From NCBI RefSeq assembly GCF_011745145.1, contig NZ_CP050191.1, forward strand, positions 1,329,991 to 1,393,990: a DNA stretch of 64,000 bases. The letters are read 5' to 3'. The notes beneath the pieces are model-generated. The model ran no database searches. It was not told the DNA's origin and was given only the letters and a program-made list of their open reading frames with translations. A program made the position numbers and the translations under genes. Each line of letters begins with the position of its first letter. Within the stretch, counting starts at the first letter, position 1. Source of the stretch: Mycobacterium sp. DL440 (GTDB taxonomy: Bacteria; Actinomycetota; Actinomycetes; Mycobacteriales; Mycobacteriaceae). Shown one piece after another: positions 9,664-18,083 of the stretch.

Positions 9664-10167
9664 ATGTCGCAGGTAGAGACGCTGTCGACCGATCCGACGA
9701 AGCTTCGTTCGGTCCTGGGCTGTTTCCCGTCTGGCGTGGTGATCGTGACCGGTCAGACCGAGTCGGAGTGCGTCGGTCTGACGGTCCAGTCCTTCATGGC
9801 ACTCTCGCTGGAACCGCCTCTGGTGCTGCTGTCGATAGCGCGAACTTCGACCAGCTGGCCGGCGATCAAGGCCAACGGCCGGTTCGGTATCAACGTCCTC
9901 GGTGAATCCGCCGCTGACTTGGCGTCGGAATTCGCACGCAGTGGCGGGCCGAAATTCGACTCATGTGAATGGCATCCGGGCCTGATGACGGGATCGCCCG
10001 TGTTGCCGGGTGCGATTGCGTGGATCGAAGCCGAGATCTGGCAGCTCTACGACGGCGGCGATCATGAGATCGTCGCGGCCCGTGTTCTTGATCTCGGTGC
10101 TGTGGAAGGGGATTCGCGGCCGTTGCTCTTCTTCCGATCGAATTTCACCCGCCTCGCTGCCGGGTAG
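9664..10167 (+). CDS. Flavin reductase (HpaC/RutF-like), two-component monooxygenase partner
   Basis: 167 aa. It reads as a flavin reductase-like FMN-binding domain: LRSVLGCFPSGVVIVTGQTE, VGLTVQSFMALSLEPPLVLL and FGINVLGESAADLASEFA are the family's flavin-contact segments, with a C-terminal LFFRSNFTRLAAG strand. Such enzymes reduce free FMN or FAD with NAD(P)H and hand it to an oxygenase. The luciferase-like monooxygenase at 11212 is the obvious partner. Ribosome site GAGAGGAG before ATG. First gene after operator 1. Confidence 0.9.
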   Translation: MSQVETLSTDPTKLRSVLGCFPSGVVIVTGQTESECVGLTVQSFMALSLEPPLVLLSIARTSTSWPAIKANGRFGINVLGESAADLASEFARSGGPKFDSCEWHPGLMTGSPVLPGAIAWIEAEIWQLYDGGDHEIVAARVLDLGAVEGDSRPLLFFRSNFTRLAAG

Positions 10168-10214
10168 AGCTCTTCTCGCAGTGAATGTCAATCCCGATGA
10201 AAGGACGAGAACAC

Positions 10215-11069
10215 ATGGGAATGTTGGAAGGCAAAGTAGTGATGGTCACGGGTGCGGCCCGTGGTCAAGGACGCGCACACGCGATCGCGAGCGCTCGGGA
10301 GGGCGCGGACGTCATCCTGGTCGACGCCGTCCGGCAGATCGAGACGGTGCCATACGCACTGGCCGAGCCGTCTGACCTTGAGCACAGCGCAAAGGAAGTG
10401 GAAGCACTGGGCCGTAAGGCCATCCAGGTGGTGGCCGACGTACGGTCGCAGTCGGACCTCGATGCCGTCGTACAGCAGGGCATCGCCGAGCTGGGCAAGA
10501 TCGATTGCCTGATCGCCAACGCCGGGATCTGGAGCTTGGGTCCGTTCTGGGAGCTCACCGAACAGGCCTGGGCGGACGAGGTCGACATCAATCTCACCGG
10601 CGTGTGGAAGAGCGCAAAGGCCGTGGCGCCGCACATGATCGAGCGTCAGCAGGGATCGATCGTCATCACCGGTTCCATCGACGCCCTCGAGCCAGGTGGT
10701 GGCTACGCGCACTACACGGCTTCCAAGTACGGCGTGATCGGCTTGATGAAGAGCGTTGCGCTGGAACTGGCCCCGCACGGTGTCCGGGCGAACTGCATTT
10801 GCCCCGGGTTTGTGGACAGCGGCATGACCAACAACACGCCGATGTACGACATGGTCGCGGGCCACGAGGGCGGCACCCGGGACGAATTCATCCACAACGG
10901 ATACAACTTCACCGCCCTCAAGGGCGTGACCGCCATGGAGCCGTCACGGATGGCCGACACCGCGCTGTATCTGAACTCGGACCTGGCCGCGAGGGTCACC
11001 GGAGTGGTCATCCCGGTGGATGCAGGCCACATGCTGCTCTCGGGCCACAACCACAATCCTGTCCGCTAG
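10215..11069 (+). CDS. Mycofactocin-type short-chain dehydrogenase/reductase
   Basis: 284 aa from ATG 10215 (AAAGGACGA upstream). The NAD-binding motif is VMVTGAARGQGRAHAIASAR, followed by GADVILVD; the GQGR-A-HA form plus the insertion after residue 40 are typical of the subfamily that keeps NAD tightly bound and passes electrons to mycofactocin. The catalytic triad is visible: Ser in VITGSIDA, and Tyr and Lys in YTASKYG. The C-terminus carries VTGVVIPVDAGHMLLSGHN. It probably oxidises a secondary or primary alcohol formed in the pathway. The mycofactocin biosynthesis genes are not in this window. It lies 47 nt after the flavin reductase. Confidence 0.9.
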   Translation: MGMLEGKVVMVTGAARGQGRAHAIASAREGADVILVDAVRQIETVPYALAEPSDLEHSAKEVEALGRKAIQVVADVRSQSDLDAVVQQGIAELGKIDCLIANAGIWSLGPFWELTEQAWADEVDINLTGVWKSAKAVAPHMIERQQGSIVITGSIDALEPGGGYAHYTASKYGVIGLMKSVALELAPHGVRANCICPGFVDSGMTNNTPMYDMVAGHEGGTRDEFIHNGYNFTALKGVTAMEPSRMADTALYLNSDLAARVTGVVIPVDAGHMLLSGHNHNPVR

Positions 11070-11211
11070 CGCCATCCGCACCGGATCGGCTCCACCGCAG
11101 GGCAGTAACGACAACTGGGCTGCGAATCCGGGTCGGTCCGGCGCGGAAGCGCCCCTGAACCGCAATTGCGCGACGAAATCCGCCGCGTGCTCTCGTCAAC
11201 AAGGAGAAACG

Positions 11212-12285
11212 ATGAAATTCGGAACATTCCATCTGCCGTATTCATTGGATTACGCGGACGGCAAGCGTCCGGCGAAAGATGTCATCGACTGGGATCTGCA
11301 GGTCGTGGAGTGGGCCGACCGGTATGGCCTCGACGAGGCGTTCTTCGCCGAGCACTTCACCGTGGGTGCCGAACCGAGCCCGGCCCCCGACGCCATGATC
11401 GCCGCTGCCTCGCAACGCACTTCGCGGATTCGCCTCGGAGCGGGTGCCCACCTGTTGCCGTACCACAATCCGATCGCGCTGGCGCACCGGATCATGTGGC
11501 TCGATCACATGACCGGCGGGCGCTACATCGCGGGCATGGCTCCGGGTGCGTATCCCAGTGACGCCCAGATGTTCTCGACCGGCAAGAACAACAACGAGAT
11601 GATGATCGAAGCGCTCGACATCATCGAGTCGATCTGGACCAAACCGGCGCCATTCACGATCGCCGGCAAGTACTGGTCGGTCGACATGCCCGACTATGAC
11701 CCGGAGTTGAAAGGCCCGCATCTGCGGCCTTTGCAGGACCCACACCCGCCGATCGCCATGACTGGCATGCAGCCGAAGTCGCCGACGCTGGCGCTCGCGG
11801 GTGAACGCGGTTACCTGCCGATGAGCCAGCAGCTCGGCAACGAAACGCTGCGCCAGCAGTGGGCGACCTACGACGAGGCGGCACGCGCGGCCGGCCATCA
11901 GACCACCAGGTCCGACTGGCGCATCTTCCGCGACTTCTTCGTTGCGGACACCGACGAGCAAGCCCGGGATGCGGTGATCAACGGGGCCGCGGGCAAGACA
12001 TGGGAGGCGATCCTGCTGCCCGTCTTCAAGAAGATGAACCTGCTGCCGATGCTGGCCGGGGACATGGATCCCGAGAAGGTCGACCTCGATTGGCTGGCTG
12101 ACAACTTCTGGCTGGTCGGCTCACCGGCCACGGTGCGGGAGAAGGTCCGTGAGTTCAACAAAGAGTGCGGTGGCACGGGAACGATTATCTCGTTCACCTA
12201 CGACTACAGCGACACCCCGGAGCTGTACGAGCGCAACTTCGAGCTCATGGGCAAAGAGGTCATGCCCGCTCTCGCCGACCTCTGA
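11212..12285 (+). CDS. Luciferase-like (LLM class) flavin-dependent monooxygenase
   Basis: 357 aa with AAGGAGAAACG before the ATG. Bacterial luciferase-fold features: MKFGTFHLPYSLDYADGK, DEAFFAEHFTVGAEPSPAPD, RIRLGAGAHLLPYHNPIALA, LDHMTGGRYIAGMAPG, and a C-terminal FWLVGSPATVREKVREF. Relatives include two-component FMNH2 monooxygenases and F420-dependent enzymes. The flavin reductase two genes upstream favours FMNH2 and O2. It is probably the step that activates or opens the pathway substrate, which is unknown. A 142-nt gap precedes it, with a GGCGC-GGAA-GCGCC hairpin near 11140. Confidence 0.9.
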   Translation: MKFGTFHLPYSLDYADGKRPAKDVIDWDLQVVEWADRYGLDEAFFAEHFTVGAEPSPAPDAMIAAASQRTSRIRLGAGAHLLPYHNPIALAHRIMWLDHMTGGRYIAGMAPGAYPSDAQMFSTGKNNNEMMIEALDIIESIWTKPAPFTIAGKYWSVDMPDYDPELKGPHLRPLQDPHPPIAMTGMQPKSPTLALAGERGYLPMSQQLGNETLRQQWATYDEAARAAGHQTTRSDWRIFRDFFVADTDEQARDAVINGAAGKTWEAILLPVFKKMNLLPMLAGDMDPEKVDLDWLADNFWLVGSPATVREKVREFNKECGGTGTIISFTYDYSDTPELYERNFELMGKEVMPALADL

Positions 12286-12315
12286 ACACCGATCAACCCC
12301 ATCAAGGAGTCAACC

Positions 12316-13686
12316 GTGACTTTGTACAGAGTGCTGAACCCGGCAACCGAGGAGACCGAAAGGGAATATCCCACTGCCAGTTCCGAGGAGATTACCGAGG
12401 TGCTCGACCGGACCGACCGCGCGTATCCGCTGTGGCGCGCTACGCCGATCGATGAGCGTGCGGAAATTCTGTTGCGGGTCGCCGACACCATCGAGAAGCG
12501 TGCCGAGGAGCTGGGTTCCATCGTCACACGGGAGATGGGCAAGCTCATCGGCTCTGCGGTGGGGGAAGCGAAGTTCTCGGCGTCGATATTCAGGTATTAC
12601 GCCGAGAACGGTGCCAGGCTCTTGACCGATGAGCAGTTGATCTCGGAATTGCCCGGCACATCGCTGATTCGGCGAACACCGATCGGACCGGTCTTCGGCA
12701 TCGCGCCGTGGAACTACCCGTACTTCCAGATCGCCCGAGTTGCAGCACCGAATTTGATCATCGGAAACACTCTGGTGCTCAAGCACTCTCCGCAATGCCC
12801 GGAGTCGGCGTTGGCGTTCGAGGCGCTGCTTCACGAGAGCGGCGTTCCACAGGACGCCTACATCAACGTGTTCGCCGATATCGAGCAGGCGTCCACGATC
12901 ATCGCCGATCGGCGGATCCACGGGGTTTCCTTCACCGGCAGCGAGCGCGCGGGGCAGTCGGTCGCCGAGATCGCCGGCGCGAATCTGAAAAAGGTCGTTC
13001 TCGAGCTCGGCGGGTCGGACCCGTACATCGTGCTCGACACCGACGATGTACCGGCTGTGGCGCGGACGTGCGCCAAGGCTCGCGTGGCGAACGCCGGTCA
13101 GGTCTGCAACGGCGCCAAGCGTTTCCTCGTCGCCGACGAGCTGTACGACGACTTCCTGTCTGAATTCGTCGCGGTGATGGGTGAACAGGTCACCGGCGAT
13201 CCCTACGATCCCGCGACCGCGTATGGCCCGCTCGCCTCGGAGCAGGTCGTCTGCACACTCGTAGACCAGATCGACGATGCGGTCAGCAAGGGCGCGACGG
13301 TGCACTGCGGCGGTAAGCGACTGTCGGGCCCAGGGTATTTCGTCGAGGCCACGGTCCTCAGTGGGGTGAACCCGCAGATGCGCGCCTATCACGAAGAACT
13401 TTTCGGACCGGTTGCAGTGGTGCACCGTGTTGCCGACGCCGACGAGGCCATCGCCTTGGCCAACGACAACCCGTACGGACTCGGTAGCGCGGTCTTCACT
13501 CAGGACGACGCAACCGCGATGAAGGTTGCCGAGCAGCTCGAAACCGGGATGGTTTGGATCAACGAGGCAGAGGGCGACTCACCTGATCTGCCGTTCGGAG
13601 GAACCAAACGTTCCGGTATCGGACGGGAATTGGGCCCCTTGGGATTGGACGAGTACGTCTACAAGAAGTTGATCCACATCCCCTGA
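12316..13686 (+). CDS. NAD(P)-dependent aldehyde dehydrogenase (succinate-semialdehyde dehydrogenase-like)
   Basis: 456 aa, GTG start after AAGGAGT. Aldehyde dehydrogenase fold: cofactor segment APWNYPYFQIARVAAPNLI, FTGSER loop, catalytic Glu in VVLELGGSD (about residue 230) and catalytic Cys in NAGQVCNGAKRFLV (about 264), then ELFGPVAVV. The short N-terminus and LYRVLNPATEETEREYP resemble GabD/Sad-type enzymes. The substrate is presumably a semialdehyde from the pathway. It is one of two aldehyde dehydrogenases in the run; the other is at 18084. Confidence 0.9.
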   Translation: MTLYRVLNPATEETEREYPTASSEEITEVLDRTDRAYPLWRATPIDERAEILLRVADTIEKRAEELGSIVTREMGKLIGSAVGEAKFSASIFRYYAENGARLLTDEQLISELPGTSLIRRTPIGPVFGIAPWNYPYFQIARVAAPNLIIGNTLVLKHSPQCPESALAFEALLHESGVPQDAYINVFADIEQASTIIADRRIHGVSFTGSERAGQSVAEIAGANLKKVVLELGGSDPYIVLDTDDVPAVARTCAKARVANAGQVCNGAKRFLVADELYDDFLSEFVAVMGEQVTGDPYDPATAYGPLASEQVVCTLVDQIDDAVSKGATVHCGGKRLSGPGYFVEATVLSGVNPQMRAYHEELFGPVAVVHRVADADEAIALANDNPYGLGSAVFTQDDATAMKVAEQLETGMVWINEAEGDSPDLPFGGTKRSGIGRELGPLGLDEYVYKKLIHIP

Positions 13687-13701
13687 TCTGCATGGGGTTG
13701 G

Positions 13702-13739
13702 TTCACCCCGGGTGAAGGGCCCGGGGTGACACCGAAAGA
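13702..13739. repeat. Palindrome and hairpin between aldehyde dehydrogenase and aminotransferase genes
   Basis: TTCACCCCGGGTGAA (13702-13716) is a perfect odd palindrome. The same bases can instead pair with CCCGGGGTGA a few bases downstream to form a 10-bp stem. It may be a weak transcription attenuating hairpin or a protein site; there is no T-tract. Confidence 0.4.
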
Positions 13740-13783
13740 ACAATCGTCGCTCGCTTGTCAGAACATCATCATGAGGAGATCCG

Positions 13784-15175
13784 ATGACCGGTTCCACCAC
13801 AGTGGACGTCAACACGCAGTACCAGACGGGTGTGCGCGACCATCTGCTGTTGCATTTCGGTCAGCACGCGAAGCTCCGTGATGGCGGCGAGATCCCGGTG
13901 ATCGAACGGGCCGAAGGGGTTTATGTCCACGACTCCCGCGGTCGCCGATACCTGGATGCGCTGTCCTGCCTGTTCTGCGCGCAGATCGGCTACTCCTACG
14001 GGGACGAATTTGCCGCTGCTGCAACTGAACAGCTGACCACCCTGCCGTTCAACACCACCTGGGGTACGGCGCACCCCGCGGCGATCGAATTGGCCGAGCG
14101 GCTGGCCGATCTGGCGCCGGCCGGAATCAACCGGGCCTTCTTCACCTCCGGGGGATCCGAATCCGTCGAGTCCGCGTGGAAGTTGGCCCGCCAGTACCAC
14201 ATCGCCAACGGCGAGCCCGGCCGGATCAAAGCCATCGCGCGCCGGACCGCGTACCACGGCTTGTCGCTGGGAGCATTGGCGTTCACCGGGATTCCGGCCC
14301 TAAAAGAGCCCTTTGGCGCACCCTCGATCGAGGTGAGCCACGTTCCCAACACCAACCGGTTCCGAGCGGCCGACGGCGACGACTCGAGCGCGTTCACCGC
14401 GCGCATCCTCGCCGAAACCGAGGCGGCCATCGTCGCGGCCGGTCCTGAGACCGTCGGCATGCTGATCGCCGAACCGCTGCAGAACGCCGGTGGCTGCTTC
14501 ACCGCTCCCGACGGGTACTGGGCGGGGCTTCGCGCGTTGACCGACAAGTACGGCATCCTGCTGGTCGCCGACGAGGTGATCACGGGCTTTGGCAGGCTCG
14601 GAGAGTACTTCGGAGTGAGCTCGGTCGGTGCGACGCCGGACCTGATCACCCTCGCCAAGGGAGTGACCTCCGCGTACGCGCCCATGGGCGTGGTGATGGT
14701 CTCCGATCGTGTTGCCGAGCCCTTCTTCCGCCCGGGACAGGTTCTGCAGCACGGCATCACATTTGCGGGCCACCCACTTTCGGCTGCCATCGCGCTGCAG
14801 AACATCAAGATCTTCGAACGTGACCGGGTGCTCGAGAACGTCCGGGAGCTGGCGCCATATTTGAAGAACCGGATGACGGGCCTGCTGTCGCTGCCGATCG
14901 TCGGCGATGTTCGCGGCGACGGCTTCTTCTTCGCGGCCGAGCTGGTTGCCACCGAACAGGGTGACCGGTTGAACGCAGAACAACGGGATTTCTTTGTCCG
15001 TCAGTATCTTCCGTCGCGGATTCGCGAAGCGGGCCTGATCGCGCGGGCCGATGACCGCGGTGAACCGTTGGTCCAGATCGCACCGCCACTGGTGTGCACC
15101 AAAGCAGAACTCGACACGATTGTCGACGCTCTGCAGGAGGTGCTCACTGACGCCGGAGAAAAGATCGGGCTGTGA
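13784..15175 (+). CDS. Class III aminotransferase (omega-amino acid/GABA type)
   Basis: 463 aa. PLP-dependent aminotransferase of class III: FFTSGGSESVESAWKLARQY (phosphate contact), Trp/Tyr-His YHGLSLGALAFTG, Asp in LLVADEVITGFGRLG, and the Schiff-base Lys in TLAKGVTSAYAPMG (about residue 292). The family moves a terminal amino group to pyruvate or 2-oxoglutarate, giving a semialdehyde, consistent with aldehyde dehydrogenases on both sides. ATG follows ATGAGGAGATCCG. Its stop overlaps the GTG of the next gene (GTGA), indicating translational coupling. Confidence 0.92.
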   Translation: MTGSTTVDVNTQYQTGVRDHLLLHFGQHAKLRDGGEIPVIERAEGVYVHDSRGRRYLDALSCLFCAQIGYSYGDEFAAAATEQLTTLPFNTTWGTAHPAAIELAERLADLAPAGINRAFFTSGGSESVESAWKLARQYHIANGEPGRIKAIARRTAYHGLSLGALAFTGIPALKEPFGAPSIEVSHVPNTNRFRAADGDDSSAFTARILAETEAAIVAAGPETVGMLIAEPLQNAGGCFTAPDGYWAGLRALTDKYGILLVADEVITGFGRLGEYFGVSSVGATPDLITLAKGVTSAYAPMGVVMVSDRVAEPFFRPGQVLQHGITFAGHPLSAAIALQNIKIFERDRVLENVRELAPYLKNRMTGLLSLPIVGDVRGDGFFFAAELVATEQGDRLNAEQRDFFVRQYLPSRIREAGLIARADDRGEPLVQIAPPLVCTKAELDTIVDALQEVLTDAGEKIGL

Positions 15176-18069
15176 ACCCATCCGTCGACATCACCGATCT
15201 GGGCGGAGGCTCTTCTGTGGAAATCGACACCGCGACGAGACGCCTCGCGGAGTACAGCTACGACGCATCGAACTACCGGGTCACCCCCGCGGGGGTCGCC
15301 TTCCCGCGCACCGCTGCGGAAGTCAGCGAGCTCGTCGCCCGCTGCAGTGCGGCCGGGGTTCCCGTCACCGCACGTGGCGGAGGTACGTCGATGGCCGGCA
15401 ATGCGGTCGGGCCCGGCGTTGTCGTCGACTTTTCGAGGCACATGAATTCGATTGTCGCGATCGACGTCGAGGCGCGGACCGCAGTCGTCGAACCCGGTGT
15501 GGTGCTGTCCGATCTGGCAGCAGCAGTCGAAGCGACCAGCGGTGGCGCGCTGACGTTCGCGCCCGACCCGTCGAGCAAGACCCGTGCCACGGTCGGCGGG
15601 GCGGTCGGCAACGACGCCTGCGGTAATCACTCGGTGCGCTACGGCCGAACCGCCGACCATGTCGTCGCGCTGGACCTCGTACTGGCCGATGGCACGAAAC
15701 TGACTGCGACGCGCTCGGCGATCCGCGCCACTGACCCGGCCGACGCGCACGCGGTCGGCCGCGCGGCGGAGATCCACACGGCCTTGCAAGCACTCGCGTT
15801 GGAGAACATGGCCGAATTCCGGCTCGAACTCGGCCGCATTCCTCGCCAGGTGTCCGGGTTTCACCTGGCACACCTGTTGCCGGAAAACGGTTTCGACGTC
15901 GCGCGCGCACTTGTCGGCAGTGAGGGCGCGTGTGGAATCGTCGTGGCCGCAACCGTCGGGCTTGTCGAATCCCCACCGTCGGCACAGTTGTTCATCCTCG
16001 GCTACGAGGACCTCATCGATGCCGCGCGCGATGTCGAAACCATCCTGCGATATGCACCGGCCGCCGTAGAGGGGATCGACGAGTTGATCGTCGACACGAT
16101 GCGGGCCCGGCGCGGGTCTGACTCGGTCGCCGATCTTCCGGTTGGGCACGCCTGGCTGTACGTCGACCTCGATGGTGACGACGTCGACGAGATTTCCGGG
16201 CGGGGACGCGAACTGCTCCGCGAGGTCTATGAACACGGTCGCGTGCTCGATGCGCGGGAGGTTCGTGACCCGGTGGCCCGCAAGAAGCTCTGGCGCGTCC
16301 GCGAGGACGGTGCGGGGCTGTCGTCGCGGCTCGAAGATCCCAAGGGCGACGGCACCGTGACATCGTGGCCCGGCTGGGAAGACTCCGCCGTCGCACCGGA
16401 GAAGCTCGCGGATTACCTTGTCGACTTCCGCGACCTGCTCGCCGAATTCGACCTGATCGGGGTGATGTACGGGCATTTCGGCGCCGGCTGCATGCACATC
16501 CGGATCACCTTCGACCAGCGGACCTTCGAGGGTCAGCAGGTCATGCAGCGGTTCCTGCGGGCCGCCGCACGGCTGGTGGTCAAGCACGGCGGCACGTTGT
16601 CCGGTGAACACGGCGACGGACGCGCCCGCTCCGAACTGCTCGCCGAAATGTATTCACCCGTGGTCATGAGAGCGTTCGCCCGGTTCAAGGAGATCTTCGA
16701 CCCGGACGGGGTGCTCAACCCCGGCATGATCGTCGACCCGCCGGCCGTGACGGACAATCTCGCCCTCGGCAACGTGCCCGACCTTCCATGGCGGACAAGC
16801 TTTTCCCTGACCGAGACCCGTCACGGTGACGGAACCAGCGGCTATGCGGACGCGGTGCAACGGTGCATCGGCGTCGGGCGGTGCCGTTCGCGGTCGGGCG
16901 GGGTCATGTGCCCGAGCTACCGGGCCACCGGTGACGAGAAGGATTCGACGCGCGGGCGGGCGCGCGTGCTGCAGGACATGGTGCGCGGCGCGCGCACCGT
17001 CGACGAGGGCTGGGCATCCGAGGATGTCCGCGCCGCACTCGATCTGTGCTTGTCGTGCAAGGCGTGTTCGACCGATTGTCCGACCGGAGTGGACATCGCC
17101 ACCTACAAGTCCGAGTTCTTCGACCATTACTACGCGAGTCGGCGCAGGCCGATGGCGCACTATTCTCTCGGCTGGCTTCCGCTGTGGCTGAAGATCACCG
17201 AATGGATCGCTCCCGTCGTCAACGCTGTCCTGGCCACCCGGTTGAAGCTCGTGATGCTGCGCGTGGGTGGCCTCACGACCGAGCGTGAACTCCCGCCGTT
17301 CGCGTCTCGTCGGCGAATCCGGAAGATCGTGGGATCGGGCGCTGGCGACCCGGCAGACACCGATGTGATGCTGCTTTTCGACTGCTTCACCAAGGGGTTT
17401 CGCCCGGAAGTCGCGGCCTCGGCGCTGCGGGTCGTTGCGGACGCCGGTCACCGGGTGCAGGTCCGCAGCGATGTGTGCTGCGGTCTGACGTGGATCTCGA
17501 CAGGACAACTCGCGCGTGCCAAGAAGCACCTCGCCCGCACGGCACGCCTGCTCGACGACGGCACCGTCCGTCCGATCGTGGTCACCGAACCGAGCTGCGC
17601 GGCGGCGCTGCGCGGGGATCTGCCCGAACTCGTCCACAACGATGCGGCCCGTCGGGTCGCGTCCCGGGTGCGCAGTTTCGCCGAGCAGGTCAGTGCGCAG
17701 GCGCGCAACGGTTGGGCGCCTGCCCATCGGCTTCCCGATGCGGTGACGGTACAGCCCCATTGTCACGAGTACGCGGTCTTCGGCGCCGAAACACAGCGCC
17801 GCGCGCTGCATGCGGTCGGTGTGGGCACGGTGCACGAATCCACCGGATGTTGTGGCGTTGCAGGAAATTTCGGATTCGAGCGCAACCACTTCGAGACCAG
17901 CATGGCGGTTGCCGAACAGGCGCTCGCGCCTGCGCTGCGAGCGGGTCCGGCGGCGGTCGTGCTCACCGATGGGTTCAGTTGCCACATGCAGGTACGTCAA
18001 TTGACCGACCGCCCAAGGCCGGGCGCGTCGGTCCATCTCGCACAAATTCTCGATCCTCAAGCACAGTAA
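15172..18069 (+). CDS. FAD-linked oxidase with Fe-S domain (YdiJ-like 2-hydroxyacid dehydrogenase)
   Basis: 965 aa. N-terminal FAD-binding type 4 domain: TARGGGTSMAGNAVGPGVVV near residues 64-83 and FAPDPSSKTRATVGGAVGND near 127-146; FAD-oxidase C domain ending in GEHGDGRARSELLAEMYSP. Then ferredoxin-like Cys sets: CIGVGRC (from about residue 565) and CLSCKACSTDCPTG (from about 626). The C-terminal heterodisulfide-reductase-like CCG domains include DVCCGLTW, HCHEYAVFG and TGCCGVAGNFG. The architecture is that of YdiJ, reported to oxidise D-2-hydroxyglutarate to 2-oxoglutarate; other D-2-hydroxyacids are possible. Coupled to the aminotransferase by a GTGA overlap, so the two act in one pathway. 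Confidence 0.88.
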   Translation: MNPSVDITDLGGGSSVEIDTATRRLAEYSYDASNYRVTPAGVAFPRTAAEVSELVARCSAAGVPVTARGGGTSMAGNAVGPGVVVDFSRHMNSIVAIDVEARTAVVEPGVVLSDLAAAVEATSGGALTFAPDPSSKTRATVGGAVGNDACGNHSVRYGRTADHVVALDLVLADGTKLTATRSAIRATDPADAHAVGRAAEIHTALQALALENMAEFRLELGRIPRQVSGFHLAHLLPENGFDVARALVGSEGACGIVVAATVGLVESPPSAQLFILGYEDLIDAARDVETILRYAPAAVEGIDELIVDTMRARRGSDSVADLPVGHAWLYVDLDGDDVDEISGRGRELLREVYEHGRVLDAREVRDPVARKKLWRVREDGAGLSSRLEDPKGDGTVTSWPGWEDSAVAPEKLADYLVDFRDLLAEFDLIGVMYGHFGAGCMHIRITFDQRTFEGQQVMQRFLRAAARLVVKHGGTLSGEHGDGRARSELLAEMYSPVVMRAFARFKEIFDPDGVLNPGMIVDPPAVTDNLALGNVPDLPWRTSFSLTETRHGDGTSGYADAVQRCIGVGRCRSRSGGVMCPSYRATGDEKDSTRGRARVLQDMVRGARTVDEGWASEDVRAALDLCLSCKACSTDCPTGVDIATYKSEFFDHYYASRRRPMAHYSLGWLPLWLKITEWIAPVVNAVLATRLKLVMLRVGGLTTERELPPFASRRRIRKIVGSGAGDPADTDVMLLFDCFTKGFRPEVAASALRVVADAGHRVQVRSDVCCGLTWISTGQLARAKKHLARTARLLDDGTVRPIVVTEPSCAAALRGDLPELVHNDAARRVASRVRSFAEQVSAQARNGWAPAHRLPDAVTVQPHCHEYAVFGAETQRRALHAVGVGTVHESTGCCGVAGNFGFERNHFETSMAVAEQALAPALRAGPAAVVLTDGFSCHMQVRQLTDRPRPGASVHLAQILDPQAQ

Positions 18070-18083
18070 GGAGATACCCAATA

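Noticed and set aside
11212..12285. F420-dependent assignment of the luciferase-like enzyme
   Set aside because: The fold allows it and fbiD is in the window, but the adjacent flavin reductase makes FMNH2 more likely; no residue seen here decides for F420.
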